This document shows positions 35,789 through 45,925 of a DNA stretch of 64,000 nucleotides, in pieces. A program made the translations under genes and the position numbers. The notes under the pieces are model-generated. The model saw only the letters and a list, made by a program, of their open reading frames with translations. It made no database searches and was not told the DNA's origin. Source of the stretch: Salipaludibacillus sp047795645 (GTDB taxonomy: Bacteria; Bacillota; Bacilli; Bacillales; Salisediminibacteriaceae); contig NZ_CP181045.1 in the NCBI RefSeq assembly GCF_047795645.1, positions 1,550,001 to 1,614,000 on the forward strand, written 5' to 3'. Within the stretch, counting starts at the first letter, position 1; every line of letters begins with the position of its first letter.

Positions 35789-36022
35789 TTACTTATTATC
35801 GTGATTTAATTGCACATTACGTTGTGGTGAAAAAGTAGAGATCGCGTGTTTATAAACGAGTTGCTGCTTGCCATCTGTGTCTAAAATGACCGTGAAGTTA
35901 TCAAAACTTTTCACATGCCCACGCAATTGAAAGCCGTTAAGTAAAAATACTGTTACAGGGATGTTTTCTTTCCTAAGTGTGTTAAGAAATTGATCTTGGA
36001 TATTAACAGATTGTTGTTTCAT
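35789..36022 (-). CDS. hfq: RNA-binding protein Hfq
   Basis: A 77-residue Hfq. Sm1 motif with QDQFLNTLRKENIPVTVFLLNG and GHVKSFDNFTVIL, and Sm2 with VYKHAISTF. The protein forms a hexamer that binds small RNAs and A-rich or U-rich mRNA segments. It is in its usual Bacillus place, downstream of miaA, and is the last gene before the terminator. Length is within the short Gram-positive type, without the long C-terminal tail. Confidence 0.96.
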   Translation of the reverse strand: MKQQSVNIQDQFLNTLRKENIPVTVFLLNGFQLRGHVKSFDNFTVILDTDGKQQLVYKHAISTFSPQRNVQLNHDNK

Positions 36023-36055
36023 CGTTTTACAGGCCTCCTATAATCGCATTATTAA

Positions 36056-36997
36056 CTATATTCGATATTTATTAAAACTTTCCTTCAAAAAGTGATGAAT
36101 TTCTTTTAAACTTTTTTCCTCATCACTTGTCATATCAAACCATTCGATGTCCATTTTATTGCGAAACCACGTCAATTGACGTTTTGCAAACCGTCTTGAG
36201 TTTTGTTTCAATTGCGATACCGCTTCTTCTTTCGTTACATTTCCTTTGATATATTCGAGAATCTCCTTGTAGCCAATCGCTTGCATCGATTGACAATGTT
36301 CATACCCTTGCTCATAGAGATGTTTAACCTCTTCGACCAACCCTTCGTTAATCATTAGATCGACTCTCAAATTAATTCTATCATAAAGAACATCTCGATC
36401 CATCGTTAGCCCAATCACTTTTGCATCATATATGCTACGCTGAGCTTGGTGACTCTCTTCAGTAACTGACTTCCCTGTCAAATGGTAAACTTCCAATGCA
36501 CGAATCACACGTCTTCGGTTATTTGGATGAAGTTGCTGAAAGCTTTTAGGGTCTATCAATTTTAATTGTTCATGCAGTGCATCATTTCCATGTTCCTCAG
36601 CAAATTTATCGAGGCGATCTCTAAATGCCCTATCTTCCTTCACATCTGAAAAATCATAATCATAAATAATTGAATTCACGTATAGGCCAGTTCCACCAAC
36701 GATAAATGGTAGTTTTTCTTTGTCGCTAATCTCTGTAATCGCCTTTTTCGCCAACGATTGAAAATCAGCAACAGAAAAGGCTTCATCTGGATTTTTGATG
36801 TCGATCAGATGATGTGGAACGCCATCCATTTCTTGATTCGTAATTTTAGCAGTACCAACATCCATGCCACGATACACTTGCATAGAGTCTCCACTAATTA
36901 CTTCACCATCGTACTGTTTTGCTAAGTCAATACTCGTAGCTGTTTTTCCTACTGCTGTCGGTCCGACAATCACAATGAGGGGCTGGTTATTTTCCAT
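36056..36997 (-). CDS. miaA: tRNA dimethylallyltransferase
   Basis: A 313-residue MiaA. The P-loop VIVGPTAVGKTATS is at the N terminus, followed by GDSMQVYRGMDVGTAK and PHHLIDI, then the RRVIRALEVY block and KRQLTWFRNK near the end. It adds an isopentenyl group to N6 of A37 in tRNAs reading UNN codons; MiaB, encoded further along, then methylthiolates the product. The chosen ATG (36997) overlaps the end of the methyltransferase gene by 11 bases; a GTG 9 bases further 5' is possible. Confidence 0.94.
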   Translation of the reverse strand: MENNQPLIVIVGPTAVGKTATSIDLAKQYDGEVISGDSMQVYRGMDVGTAKITNQEMDGVPHHLIDIKNPDEAFSVADFQSLAKKAITEISDKEKLPFIVGGTGLYVNSIIYDYDFSDVKEDRAFRDRLDKFAEEHGNDALHEQLKLIDPKSFQQLHPNNRRRVIRALEVYHLTGKSVTEESHQAQRSIYDAKVIGLTMDRDVLYDRINLRVDLMINEGLVEEVKHLYEQGYEHCQSMQAIGYKEILEYIKGNVTKEEAVSQLKQNSRRFAKRQLTWFRNKMDIEWFDMTSDEEKSLKEIHHFLKESFNKYRI

Positions 36998-37796
36998 TAT
37001 TTTCACTCTTTTCTAACTCAATTACTCCAAAATGATACGTTGCTGATGGTCGATTGAGAACTTTAAATCCTAAAGACTCAAAGCGAGTGCTTCGAAAGTG
37101 ATCTTTCAACACGATTCTTTTTTTAGCTATTCGTTTGGCCTCATTGATCACTTCATCCGTCAATGTTGGACGACTTGAGTACTCTCGAAGTGCTTGAAAT
37201 CCATCTGACTTTTTCACTTCTGCTTCAAACATCGGATCAAAATAGACAATATCAACGCTATCATCTGCTTCTGCTCTCATCCAGTCGGTGTGCTCAATAT
37301 TTACAACGTCTATTTGCCTCATCGCCTCATTTAACGGTTGGAAGTTACTTTCGTAAGAAGCTAAGCCTTCATGGACGAGAGTAGCGATGATCGGCGAAGC
37401 TTCTAAACCGATCACTTTACCTTCTTCGCCTACAGCCATACTGGCTAATTGTGCGTCTGAAGCCAACCCTAACGTCGCATCAACATAAATATCTCCTCTT
37501 TCAATCTGGCAAGTAGACACAAAGGGATCATCTTCATGATAATACCAACGCTTTGCTCGAAACATCGCTGCGTTCGGATGAAAAAAGAATGGATGAGGCT
37601 CTCCAATTCTATGAGCTTCTACTCGTAAGGAACGAACAACAAAGATTGTTGTTTTGTATTGCTCCATCATCGACTGAACTGATCGTTTATTTCGTTCTTC
37701 AAAACGCAACTTCCATTGCTTAGCAAGCTGCTTCGCTTTGGTTTTCACTTGAATCGTCGGTCTTCCAGGAGTTGTTATGATTCCTTCTAGTATCAT
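36987..37796 (-). CDS. Class I SAM methyltransferase, RsmJ-like
   Basis: About 269 residues. It begins MILEGIITTPGRPTIQVK; the SAM site is DATLGLASDAQLASMAVG near residue 108, and the DIVYFDPMFEAEVKKSDG segment resembles the DPMF motif of RsmJ, an rRNA guanine-N2 methyltransferase. In Bacillaceae an RsmJ-like methyltransferase often lies between mutL and miaA, as here. Start chosen at 37796 because it follows GAAGG and fits the family N terminus; a longer frame to 37835 overlaps mutL. Substrate (16S rRNA or other) is inference. Confidence 0.8.
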   Translation of the reverse strand: MILEGIITTPGRPTIQVKTKAKQLAKQWKLRFEERNKRSVQSMMEQYKTTIFVVRSLRVEAHRIGEPHPFFFHPNAAMFRAKRWYYHEDDPFVSTCQIERGDIYVDATLGLASDAQLASMAVGEEGKVIGLEASPIIATLVHEGLASYESNFQPLNEAMRQIDVVNIEHTDWMRAEADDSVDIVYFDPMFEAEVKKSDGFQALREYSSRPTLTDEVINEAKRIAKKRIVLKDHFRSTRFESLGFKVLNRPSATYHFGVIELEKSENNGK

Positions 37797-37831
37797 AAAG
37801 TTACCTTCATTCCCTAGTGATCTCTCTTTCA

Positions 37832-39787
37832 TCAAGACATCACTCGTTTAAACATCCGCTCGATTTCATACGTAGAGTAATGAATAATCACAGGGCGTCC
37901 GTGTGGGCATGTGTAAGGATCCTGACACGTACGTAATGTTTCGAGCAACTGGAACATTTCATCCTTCGTTAAGTGACGATTAGCTTTAATCGAAGCTTTA
38001 CAAGACATTAAAATCGCAGCTTCTTCACGAAGTTTCCCAATATGAATCGTTCTTTCCGCTTTCAACTGTTCGAGCATATCTGAAATCGTCTCTTCTTCTA
38101 ATCCTTTCGGAAACCATGTAGGACAAGATCGAACGATAAACGTTCTTGAACCAAAGGCTTCTAAGAACAGACCAACATTTTCTAGCAATTGCTGATGTTC
38201 CTTTATCAATTCTTCCTCTTCCAGCGTAAATTCAAACGTTAAAGGGACAAGTAAATCTTGAAGTTGATTATCTGTCGTCGCTAATTTGTCTCTGTAATAC
38301 TCGTATTTAATTCTCTCTTGCGCTGCATGTTGATCGACCATATACAATCCATGATCATTTTGCGCCAATATATACGTACCATGTAACTGCCCAATCGGAT
38401 AAAAAATAGGCACCTCTGCATTTTCTATATCTGAAACTTCAGAATTAACTTCTTTCTCCAAGGGAGATTCGCTAATGTCTTGTTGTGAAATATCTGATCC
38501 TCGTGATGGATCATGTTCCGTTTCATGACCTTGTTCTTGACTTTGCCAAGAATCATCGCTCCATTCCGCTTCCGAATCATCCATTTTAGCAATAAAAGCA
38601 CTTTCCTCTGTTTCACGTACAGCTTGATGGGGGTGACTAGGCTGATTTGTTTTCCTCTCTGCACTTTCCGGCGCTCCCTGATTTTTATTGCCCTCTTGCC
38701 CTGAAGGCGACGATAAGGGTTGCTCATGCTCAAAAGAAAAACGAATTTGTTCCGATTGGTCTCTCTTCCGGTTCGTTTTCGTAGGTCCTTCAGGAATCAA
38801 CTCCAGTCGTTTAAAGACATCACGAATAGATGATGTAATCAATTCCTTTAAAGCCTGTTCCTTACTAATCCGTACTTCTAATTTTGCTGGGTGAACATTA
38901 ACGTCCATCAAAAGCGGATTCATCGTAATGTGGAGCACCACTAGTGGAAATTTCCCAATCGGCAACAGTGTATGATATCCCTCTTGAATCGCTTTTAAGA
39001 TTGGATAGTTCTTGACATAACGTCCATTTAAAATTGTCGAAACATACGAACGATTTGACCTAGTCACTTCTGGTTTAGCCAAATATCCTTCTATACGAAA
39101 GTCCATCGTTTCCGTTTCCAGCTTGACAATTTTTTTTGCGACAGATGTGCCATAAATTGAGGCAATCACCCTAGGGATATCGCCATTTCCCGTTGTTTGC
39201 AACATCGGTTTACGGTTATGTGTCAATACGAATGCAATAGTTGGATGAGAGAGAGCCATTCGATTGACGACATCTGATATTTGCCCTAACTCCGTGTGAA
39301 TTGTTCGTAAATATTTCAAACGAGCAGGCGTATTGTAAAACAAATCCGTCACGACCATTTCCGTGCCTTTTCGAGGGGAGACTGTTTTCCGATGTTTGAT
39401 ATGCCCTCCCTCCAAATAAAGCTCATGCCCCTCTTGGCCACCTGTGCTCGTTTTCAATGTTAACTTGGAGACCGATGCGATACTAGGTAGCGCTTCTCCA
39501 CGAAATCCGAGCGTTTTTATTCGAAATAAATCATGGTCGTCTTTAATTTTACTCGTCGCATGCCGAAAAAATGCCCTCTCGAGGTCATCTTCTTCGATGC
39601 CATCACCATCATCAAGAATCCGAATCGAAGAAAGACCGCCTTCCTCGATATCAACCCGGATATTCGTGCTGTTCGCATCAATCGCATTTTCTACTAATTC
39701 TTTCACAACAGATGCTGGTCGCTCAACCACTTCTCCGGCTGCTATTTTGTTTGAGAGAAATTCGTCCAGTTGACGGATATTCGCCAT
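37832..39787 (-). CDS. mutL: DNA mismatch repair protein MutL
   Basis: A 651-residue MutL. The GHKL ATPase part has LVENAIDANSTN, DDGDGIEEDD and FRIKTLGFRGEALPSIAS. A long acidic linker (about 340-460) follows. The C-terminal endonuclease domain carries DQHAAQERIKYEYY, the metal site typical of Gram-positive nicking MutL, plus SCKASIKANRHL and CPHGRPVII. It starts 17 bases after mutS ends, so the two form one unit, and its stop overlaps the start region of the next gene. Confidence 0.96.
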   Translation of the reverse strand: MANIRQLDEFLSNKIAAGEVVERPASVVKELVENAIDANSTNIRVDIEEGGLSSIRILDDGDGIEEDDLERAFFRHATSKIKDDHDLFRIKTLGFRGEALPSIASVSKLTLKTSTGGQEGHELYLEGGHIKHRKTVSPRKGTEMVVTDLFYNTPARLKYLRTIHTELGQISDVVNRMALSHPTIAFVLTHNRKPMLQTTGNGDIPRVIASIYGTSVAKKIVKLETETMDFRIEGYLAKPEVTRSNRSYVSTILNGRYVKNYPILKAIQEGYHTLLPIGKFPLVVLHITMNPLLMDVNVHPAKLEVRISKEQALKELITSSIRDVFKRLELIPEGPTKTNRKRDQSEQIRFSFEHEQPLSSPSGQEGNKNQGAPESAERKTNQPSHPHQAVRETEESAFIAKMDDSEAEWSDDSWQSQEQGHETEHDPSRGSDISQQDISESPLEKEVNSEVSDIENAEVPIFYPIGQLHGTYILAQNDHGLYMVDQHAAQERIKYEYYRDKLATTDNQLQDLLVPLTFEFTLEEEELIKEHQQLLENVGLFLEAFGSRTFIVRSCPTWFPKGLEEETISDMLEQLKAERTIHIGKLREEAAILMSCKASIKANRHLTKDEMFQLLETLRTCQDPYTCPHGRPVIIHYSTYEIERMFKRVMS

Positions 39788-39804
39788 ACTACACCTCCAT
39801 TACA

Positions 39805-42474
39805 TCATCGTTTTAACTTTCGCTGGAGCTTGTCCAGCATTTGAATCGCCTCAATTGGACTCATGTGTAAGAGGTTTGCCGAAGACAATTCAGCTAATAC
39901 TTTTTCTTGATAGTTCTTCATCTTTTCAGTTTGCTTTTTTTCTACGGAAGCAGCTTCTTCTTGAAATAATGTAAGCTGCTGTGGTTCATCGTGTGCCTTT
40001 GTTTCGAAAAAGGCTTCAGTTTCCTCCTGTGCTTGTTTTTCGTTAGCTAAGTTCGTTTCTGCCATTCTACTCTGATAATCTTTCATTTCAGATTGATCTT
40101 GTTCAAATTTTGCTAAAATTACTTTTGCTCTTGAAATTAATTTAGCAGGTAAATCAGCAAGTTCCGCTACATAAATCCCGTAACTTCGATCTGCCGCACC
40201 ATCAATCACTTTATGAAGGAAAACGACCGCTCCGTTTTCTTCCTTTGCGGAAACATGAACATTTTTTAATCTAGGCAGCGCAGCTTCTAATGTTGTCAAT
40301 TCATGGTAGTGCGTCGAAAACAACGTTTTTGCACCAATGTCGTCATGAATGTATTCAATAATTGCTTGTGCTAATGACATCCCATCATACGTGGAGGTTC
40401 CTCTGCCAATTTCATCTAAAAGAATCAAACTATTTCGCGTCGCTTTCGATACGGCATGTTTCGTTTCAAGCATTTCGACCATAAATGTACTTTGTCCTTG
40501 AGCCAAATCATCGGCGGCGCCAATCCTCGTAAAAATCTGGTCAAACACGAGCAACTTTGCTTCATTAGCAGGAATGTAGCAACCTACTTGAGCCATGATT
40601 GAAATCAGCGCAAGTTGACGCATATACGTACTTTTACCAGCCATGTTCGGTCCTGTAATTAAGAGCAATTCACGGTCCTCATTTAGGATAATATCATTTG
40701 CGATATAGACACCTTCATCGATCATCTTTTCAACGACAGGATGGCGAGCTTCACGAATAACGACATCTCCAGCAGTTTGTAGCTCCGGTTTAACATAGTG
40801 ATTTCGTTCCGCCACTTCCGCAAAGCTTTGTAATACATCAAACGTGCTAATTACATTCGCAAGCTGCTGTAAGGGTCGAATAAATGGTTTCACTTGTTCA
40901 CGAATTTTCATAAACAACTCATATTCTAGTTTTTCACTTTTCTCTTCTGCTTCGAGGATGAGCGTTTCTTTCTCTTTTAATTCTTCGGTAATAAATCGCT
41001 CCGCATTAGACAACGTTTGTTTACGCTCGTAACGTCCTTCTGGAAGTTGTGGTAAATTCGGTCTCGTTACTTCAATATAATAACCAAACACTTTGTTGAA
41101 GCCTACTTTTAAGGAGCGAATTCCCGTGACTTCTTTTTCTTGCTTTTCGAGAGAGGCAATCCACGCCTTTCCGTTTTTCATCGCATCGCGGTATTCATCC
41201 AATTGGCTTGAATAGCCTTCTTTGATCAATCCACCGTCGGTTATACTGATCGGACAATTCTCTTCGATACTATCTTCTAGTAATTGTCTCAGTTCCTCAC
41301 AAACCTCTACGCCATCAATTAATGATTGTCCATAGTCACTGTTTAAAGAGCTAGTCGTCTCAAAGATTGCTGGTGTTTTTTCCAACGACTTCTTCAGTTG
41401 AATCAAATCACGACCGTTTACATTACCAAACGCAACTCGTCCCGATAGACGTTCTAAGTCATAAACTCCTTGCAATTGTTCTTTCAAAGTTTCTCTTGCG
41501 AAAAAGTCATCAAATAGTTTTCCAACTAATTCATGTCTTTGCTCAATCGTTTGCCGATTTAATAAAGGACGCTCGATCCATTGTTTGAGCATCCTACCGC
41601 CCATCGCTGTTTCTGTTCGATCAAGTACCCAAAGCAAAGATCCTTGCTTCTTCTTTTCACGCAACGTCTCCACTAATTCAAGGTTTCGTTTCGAGTGAAC
41701 ATCCATCGACATAAATTCTTGCGGTAAATAAAATCGTGCTTGTTGCAAATGATCAAGCGAACGCATCGTTGTTCGTTTCAAATAGCTAATTAATTGAAAG
41801 CATGTCTCTTTTACTTTCCCATCAGAAAGTCCTTCTACGAGTGCCATTCCTTCTTCCACCGGTTCCGTATGATCTTCAAACGAAAGTGTCACACGGAGAT
41901 TCCGTTTTAGTTCTTCCCTTTTCTCTTCTGAAAAAGTGGATGAAATGATCACTTCTCTTGGACGAAAACCGCTCATTTCGTTGACTAAATCTGTGAAATC
42001 CGTCACCGTCGTTACGAGTAATTCTCCAGTCGTCATGTCTGCTGCTGCGAGTCCAAACTCATTGCCTTCAAAAGGAGTAACGGATAGAAGGTAGTTGTTT
42101 TCCTTCGCACCAACCGCCTTTCCCTCCATCACCGTTCCTGGAGTAATCACTTGGACGACTTCTCTTCGGACGACCCCTTTCGCTTGCGACGGATCTTCCG
42201 TTTGTTCACATACAGCTACTTTATAGCCTTTTTCTATCAGTTGAGATATGTATAATTCGGAAGCATGATGAGGTACGCCGCACATTGGAATGCGGTCATC
42301 GCCTTTTCCTCTTGCCGTCAAGGTTATTTCAAGCTCTTTCGCCGCTTTCTTTGCATCATCGTAAAATAATTCATAAAAATCGCCTAATCGAAAAAATAAA
42401 AATGCGTCTTGATACTCTGCTTTAATTCGTAAATACTGTACCATCATTGGGGTTACTGTTGCCATATCTATCAT
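39805..42474 (-). CDS. mutS: DNA mismatch recognition protein MutS
   Basis: About 889 residues. Domain I has PMMVQYLRIKAEYQDAFLFF and RLGDFYELF, the latter with the mismatch-stacking Phe (normally FxE; the motif here is DFYELF). The ABC-type ATPase has LLITGPNMAGKSTYMRQLA near residue 620, LLDEIGRGTSTYDG, and a STHYHELTTLE segment. The C terminus (SSANLLHMSPIEAIQMLDKLQ) includes a beta-clamp-type region and the dimerisation helices. An ATG at 42474 after AAAGG is the best start; others at 42492 and 42465 are possible. Confidence 0.95.
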   Translation of the reverse strand: MIDMATVTPMMVQYLRIKAEYQDAFLFFRLGDFYELFYDDAKKAAKELEITLTARGKGDDRIPMCGVPHHASELYISQLIEKGYKVAVCEQTEDPSQAKGVVRREVVQVITPGTVMEGKAVGAKENNYLLSVTPFEGNEFGLAAADMTTGELLVTTVTDFTDLVNEMSGFRPREVIISSTFSEEKREELKRNLRVTLSFEDHTEPVEEGMALVEGLSDGKVKETCFQLISYLKRTTMRSLDHLQQARFYLPQEFMSMDVHSKRNLELVETLREKKKQGSLLWVLDRTETAMGGRMLKQWIERPLLNRQTIEQRHELVGKLFDDFFARETLKEQLQGVYDLERLSGRVAFGNVNGRDLIQLKKSLEKTPAIFETTSSLNSDYGQSLIDGVEVCEELRQLLEDSIEENCPISITDGGLIKEGYSSQLDEYRDAMKNGKAWIASLEKQEKEVTGIRSLKVGFNKVFGYYIEVTRPNLPQLPEGRYERKQTLSNAERFITEELKEKETLILEAEEKSEKLEYELFMKIREQVKPFIRPLQQLANVISTFDVLQSFAEVAERNHYVKPELQTAGDVVIREARHPVVEKMIDEGVYIANDIILNEDRELLLITGPNMAGKSTYMRQLALISIMAQVGCYIPANEAKLLVFDQIFTRIGAADDLAQGQSTFMVEMLETKHAVSKATRNSLILLDEIGRGTSTYDGMSLAQAIIEYIHDDIGAKTLFSTHYHELTTLEAALPRLKNVHVSAKEENGAVVFLHKVIDGAADRSYGIYVAELADLPAKLISRAKVILAKFEQDQSEMKDYQSRMAETNLANEKQAQEETEAFFETKAHDEPQQLTLFQEEAASVEKKQTEKMKNYQEKVLAELSSANLLHMSPIEAIQMLDKLQRKLKR

Positions 42475-42663
42475 CCAACCTTTAACTGTCATTCATAAAA
42501 TACCGATCTATATTATATCATAACACCCCTACCTTTCATTAACTACAAAAAGACAATTTTGATGTTATCGTGCTATTATCATTTTTGCCCGAACGAATTT
42601 ACTGCATGTTGCATTCTCTCAGGGACAATGCTTTCATTTCACTTCTTTTTAAAAATTACCAAC

Positions 42664-42695
42664 AAAAAAGAGGAAGAAAGGTGACTTTCTTCCTC
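42664..42695 (-). terminator. Intrinsic terminator of cotE
   Basis: GAGGAAGAAAG and CTTTCTTCCTC form a perfect 11-bp stem around GTGA, followed on the minus strand by TTTTTTG. It separates cotE from mutS. Confidence 0.85.
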
Positions 42696-42707
42696 ATCAT
42701 ATTTAAT

Positions 42708-43280
42708 CTATTCTTCGAGATCTCCCATTAAGAAATTAGGGTCTAAATCTTCAAATTCTTCATCTTCAATGGGTTCTTCCCATAAATTTTCATCCCATTG
42801 ATCAGATGTGCCTTCCGGATTGACTTGGACGGATATTTTAGTCTCACCTATTACTTCAACCAAGAATTCTCTTTCCACTTGAACATCTACGTCATTTCCA
42901 TTAGACCCTATCACAGCCTCTAATGTATTTGGCTGTTGAATCGTTCTAGCAATTACTTCTAAATCTTCAGATAAAATATCGCTATCTTGCATTACTAAAG
43001 ACACGACATCTGTGTAATTCACCGTTTCGGTTGCTACACTCGTTTTCGTATTCCCTGAGTATGAATACCATATGTTAATGTCGTAATTCCCTTTTACCTC
43101 AACCGCGTCTCCTTTCTTTTTCGAGACATATTTGTGATTGATAATCCAGCAACCTAGTATACTCGTGGGCTTATCCCCTGGAGTAATACAGTGCTTTGTC
43201 TCGGAAAACTTTCGACCTTTTCCACAAACGGCCTTCGTAATAATTTCCCTGTAATGTGCTTCTTTGTCTGATGCTGACAT
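42708..43280 (-). CDS. cotE: Spore outer coat morphogenetic protein CotE
   Basis: A 190-residue CotE. The family start ASDKEAHYREIITKAVCGKG is clear, then HCITPGDKPTSILGCWIINH and a tail rich in Glu and Asp (WEEPIEDEEFEDLDPNFLMG). CotE is made in the mother cell and directs assembly of the outer coat. The ATG at 43280 follows GAGGAGG; the open frame continuing to 43415 has no such site and is not CotE-like. A SigE promoter is expected; a CATACGAT near 43506-43513 on the minus strand resembles a -10 but I see no matching -35. The 471 bases to ricA hold no other gene. Confidence 0.93.
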   Translation of the reverse strand: MSASDKEAHYREIITKAVCGKGRKFSETKHCITPGDKPTSILGCWIINHKYVSKKKGDAVEVKGNYDINIWYSYSGNTKTSVATETVNYTDVVSLVMQDSDILSEDLEVIARTIQQPNTLEAVIGSNGNDVDVQVEREFLVEVIGETKISVQVNPEGTSDQWDENLWEEPIEDEEFEDLDPNFLMGDLEE

Positions 43281-43707
43281 CGCTTTTTTCCTCCTCACAA
43301 CATAAAGTGGAACTTCCATCCATCGGATTTTGTTCATCCCAATCATTGGTTTGTAACACCAAAATAGGTTATTACCGAAAGTCAATCTCCCACCTATGCT
43401 TATTATCTCCCTCAAGCCTATAGGCCGTAGGTTTGCTTCTGTAGCGTGGGATTGTAAATAAGCTACTTACTCTCTCCACAGGTTTACAAGATTTACATTT
43501 CATCGTATGCAAGATAAATGACTAGTGTGCGATATTTTAAAAATAGACTAAATACTCGTATGATCCGAGCTCAATTATGTATATGACCATCTTGTCAAAA
43601 ACATGATGAAATACAAAAATCAAATTTAAATCCGGTAAATTAAGTACGACTATGAAACAGTATTCTCAATAAAAATTGTATTCTATATTTATATAAATAC
43701 TACACAT

Positions 43708-43740
43708 AAAAAAACTACTCCCGAATGGAAGTAGTTTTTT
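43708..43740 (-). terminator. Intrinsic terminator of miaB-ricA
   Basis: AAAAAACTACT and AGTAGTTTTTT form an 11-bp stem with a short loop (around CCCGAATGGA), with T-runs on both strands, 13 bases after the ricA stop. Confidence 0.85.
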
Positions 43741-43752
43741 AGGTGTTGTCAT

Positions 43753-44178
43753 TTAGCAACCGCCAGTATTAAATGGGTCCTTTGTCGTTGTTCCTTTAAG
43801 AAGATCCCCACCAGTTGATTCAATGATTTTAGTCGTTACTGTGTTTGAAATCGTATTGCTGACCATTTGCAGCAGATGGTTCACTTCTGTTTGCGATTGC
43901 TTAAATTCTCGTACGAGAGGAATCTCATCTAGCTCATCTTGGAGAGCATTTATTTTTCCATCTGTTACTTTTAATGCCTCTGATTTTTCATAATGCTTTA
44001 AGTTTACCGCTTCTTTTTGCAATGACTTTATTTGGCCAATGATTTCTTGCACACGCAAATTCTCATTAATTTGCCCCTCTGCACGAATAAAGAAATCTAC
44101 TTCTTCCGTTTCAACAACCATTGCAGCTAATGATTTTGCTTTTTCTACGATTTCTGGTTTGGTATACTTCTGTTCCAT
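43753..44178 (-). CDS. ricA: RicA (YmcA), regulator of RNA processing and sporulation
   Basis: A 141-residue RicA/YmcA of the YlbF/YmcA family: mostly alpha-helical with a coiled coil, ending in GGDLLKGTTTKDPFNTGGC with a terminal cysteine. In B. subtilis RicA, RicF (YlbF) and RicT (YaaT) form a complex with Fe-S clusters that affects RNase Y cleavage of many mRNAs, the Spo0A phosphorelay, competence and biofilm. The ATG adjoins the miaB stop (44178), so the pair is coupled. RNase Y itself is 7 kb away at 51211. Confidence 0.9.
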   Translation of the reverse strand: MEQKYTKPEIVEKAKSLAAMVVETEEVDFFIRAEGQINENLRVQEIIGQIKSLQKEAVNLKHYEKSEALKVTDGKINALQDELDEIPLVREFKQSQTEVNHLLQMVSNTISNTVTTKIIESTGGDLLKGTTTKDPFNTGGC

Positions 44179-45725
44179 TATGCTTTCACCCCTGCAGTTT
44201 CGACAACTTCTCCATTAAGGGACCATGTTTTTGCTTCAGTAATTTTTACATTAACTAACTGACCGATGGCCGATCTTGGTGCTTTGAAGTTGACTGATTT
44301 ATTTGTTCTCGTCCTACCCATTAAAACATCTGAATTCTTTTTACTTTCTCCTTCAACTAATACTTCAACAATTTTACCAGTATAAGCTTCATTTTTCTTT
44401 GCTGAAAGCTCATTAACTATCGCATTCAACCGTTGCAATCGATCTTTTTTCACATCCATCGGGACATTGTCTTCCATTTTTGCCGCTGGAGTACCATCTC
44501 GTGGAGAATAAATATACGTGTAAGCACTATCGTATTCCATCTCTCTCATTAACGATAATGTATCTTCAAACTGTGCTTCTGTTTCATTTGGAAAACCAAC
44601 AATAATATCTGTCGTAAACGACGCATGTGGCAATGCGGTTTTGATTTTATTGGCCAACTCAATATAGTGTTCACGCGTGTACTTACGAGCCATTAATTTC
44701 AGAACCTCATTATTGCCACTTTGAACAGGTAGATGAATATGCTCAACCATATTTCCACCTTTCGCAAGTACTTCAATCAAATGGTCATCAAAGTCACGAG
44801 GATGACTTGTTGTAAAGCGGACACGTGGAATATCAATCTTTCGAATTTCGTCCATTAGCTCGCCAAGTCCGTAATTCCAATCTACCAAATCTTTTCCATA
44901 AGCATTGACATTTTGTCCGAGTAAGGTGATCTCTTTGTATCCGTTTCTTGCCAAATGGCGAACTTCCTCGATAATATCTTCTGGAAGACGGCTACGCTCT
45001 TTCCCACGCGTGTATGGCACGATACAGTACGTACAGAATTTATCACAACCATACATGATATTCACCCAGCCTTGGATTTGTCCTCGACGAGCCCTCGGCA
45101 TATTTTCAATAATATCCCCTTCATTTGACCATACTTCAATCACCATTTCTTTGTTAAAAATCGCGTCTTTAAGTAAGTCCGGTAGACGGTGGATGTTGTG
45201 CGTTCCGAAAATAAGATCGACGTGTTGATGTTTTTGTAAAATTCGATTCACAACGGATTCTTCTTGAGACATACATCCGCAAACTCCGACAATCAATCCT
45301 GGTTTTTCGAGTTTCAATGGTTTTAAGTGTCCAATTTCACCAAACACTTTATTCTCCGCATTCTCTCGAATGGCACACGTATTTAATAAAATCACATCTG
45401 CTTCTTCTGACAAAGAGGTAGATTCAAAGCCCATACTCAATAGAATTCCAGCCATATTCTCAGAATCATGTTCATTCATTTGACATCCGTATGTGCGAAT
45501 CAGAAACTTCTTCCCTTTTCCGATTCCTTTCATATCTTCTGGAATGTCAAAGTCATAATGTACGGAAATATCTTCTTTCCCCCGCTTTTTCGCTTGCTTT
45601 AAATCAGGGGGAGTGAATGTCGTTTGAAAATATTGCGAGTAGTCTTTTTTCTGGCCGGATTTTTTGTCCGCAGAAGAAAGATCCTCCATCGCTTTTGTTT
45701 GCTTTAGACGCTGTTCTTCATTCAT
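44178..45725 (-). CDS. miaB: tRNA-2-methylthio-N6-dimethylallyladenosine synthase
   Basis: A 515-residue radical-SAM methylthiotransferase. The N-terminal UPF0004 domain has RTYGCQMNEHDSENMAG, CAIRENAE and CGCMSQEE for the auxiliary cluster; the radical-SAM Cx3Cx2C is CDKFCTYCIVPYTRGKERSR. The end is a TRAM RNA-binding domain (VLVEGESKK). It adds the methylthio group to C2 of i6A37, after MiaA. The first 70 residues are a Bacillus-type extension. It starts after a long repeat-containing intergenic region. Confidence 0.95.
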   Translation of the reverse strand: MNEEQRLKQTKAMEDLSSADKKSGQKKDYSQYFQTTFTPPDLKQAKKRGKEDISVHYDFDIPEDMKGIGKGKKFLIRTYGCQMNEHDSENMAGILLSMGFESTSLSEEADVILLNTCAIRENAENKVFGEIGHLKPLKLEKPGLIVGVCGCMSQEESVVNRILQKHQHVDLIFGTHNIHRLPDLLKDAIFNKEMVIEVWSNEGDIIENMPRARRGQIQGWVNIMYGCDKFCTYCIVPYTRGKERSRLPEDIIEEVRHLARNGYKEITLLGQNVNAYGKDLVDWNYGLGELMDEIRKIDIPRVRFTTSHPRDFDDHLIEVLAKGGNMVEHIHLPVQSGNNEVLKLMARKYTREHYIELANKIKTALPHASFTTDIIVGFPNETEAQFEDTLSLMREMEYDSAYTYIYSPRDGTPAAKMEDNVPMDVKKDRLQRLNAIVNELSAKKNEAYTGKIVEVLVEGESKKNSDVLMGRTRTNKSVNFKAPRSAIGQLVNVKITEAKTWSLNGEVVETAGVKA

Positions 45726-45925
45726 ACCATCATTCTCCTTTTAAAACATTACTATCAACCTTTTATTATAAAGGGTATTACATCTTTTCACAACCATGAT
45801 GAATGAACGACTTAGCTGACGAGTAGCAGTTATCCTGTGGTGTCCTCAATTACGGTAACGAACTCGTTGGTTCTTTTTGAAGCACTTGTTTTAACCTCTT
45901 CGACCATTGCTTTCCTGATTTCCGC

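Noticed and set aside
43281..43415. Frame extending cotE by 45 codons at its 5' end
   Set aside because: It lacks a ribosome site, is not like CotE, and the ATG at 43280 has a strong GAGGAGG.
43490..43520. SigE-type promoter of cotE
   Set aside because: A CATACGAT-like -10 is present but the candidate -35 is 21 bases away, too far for the consensus.
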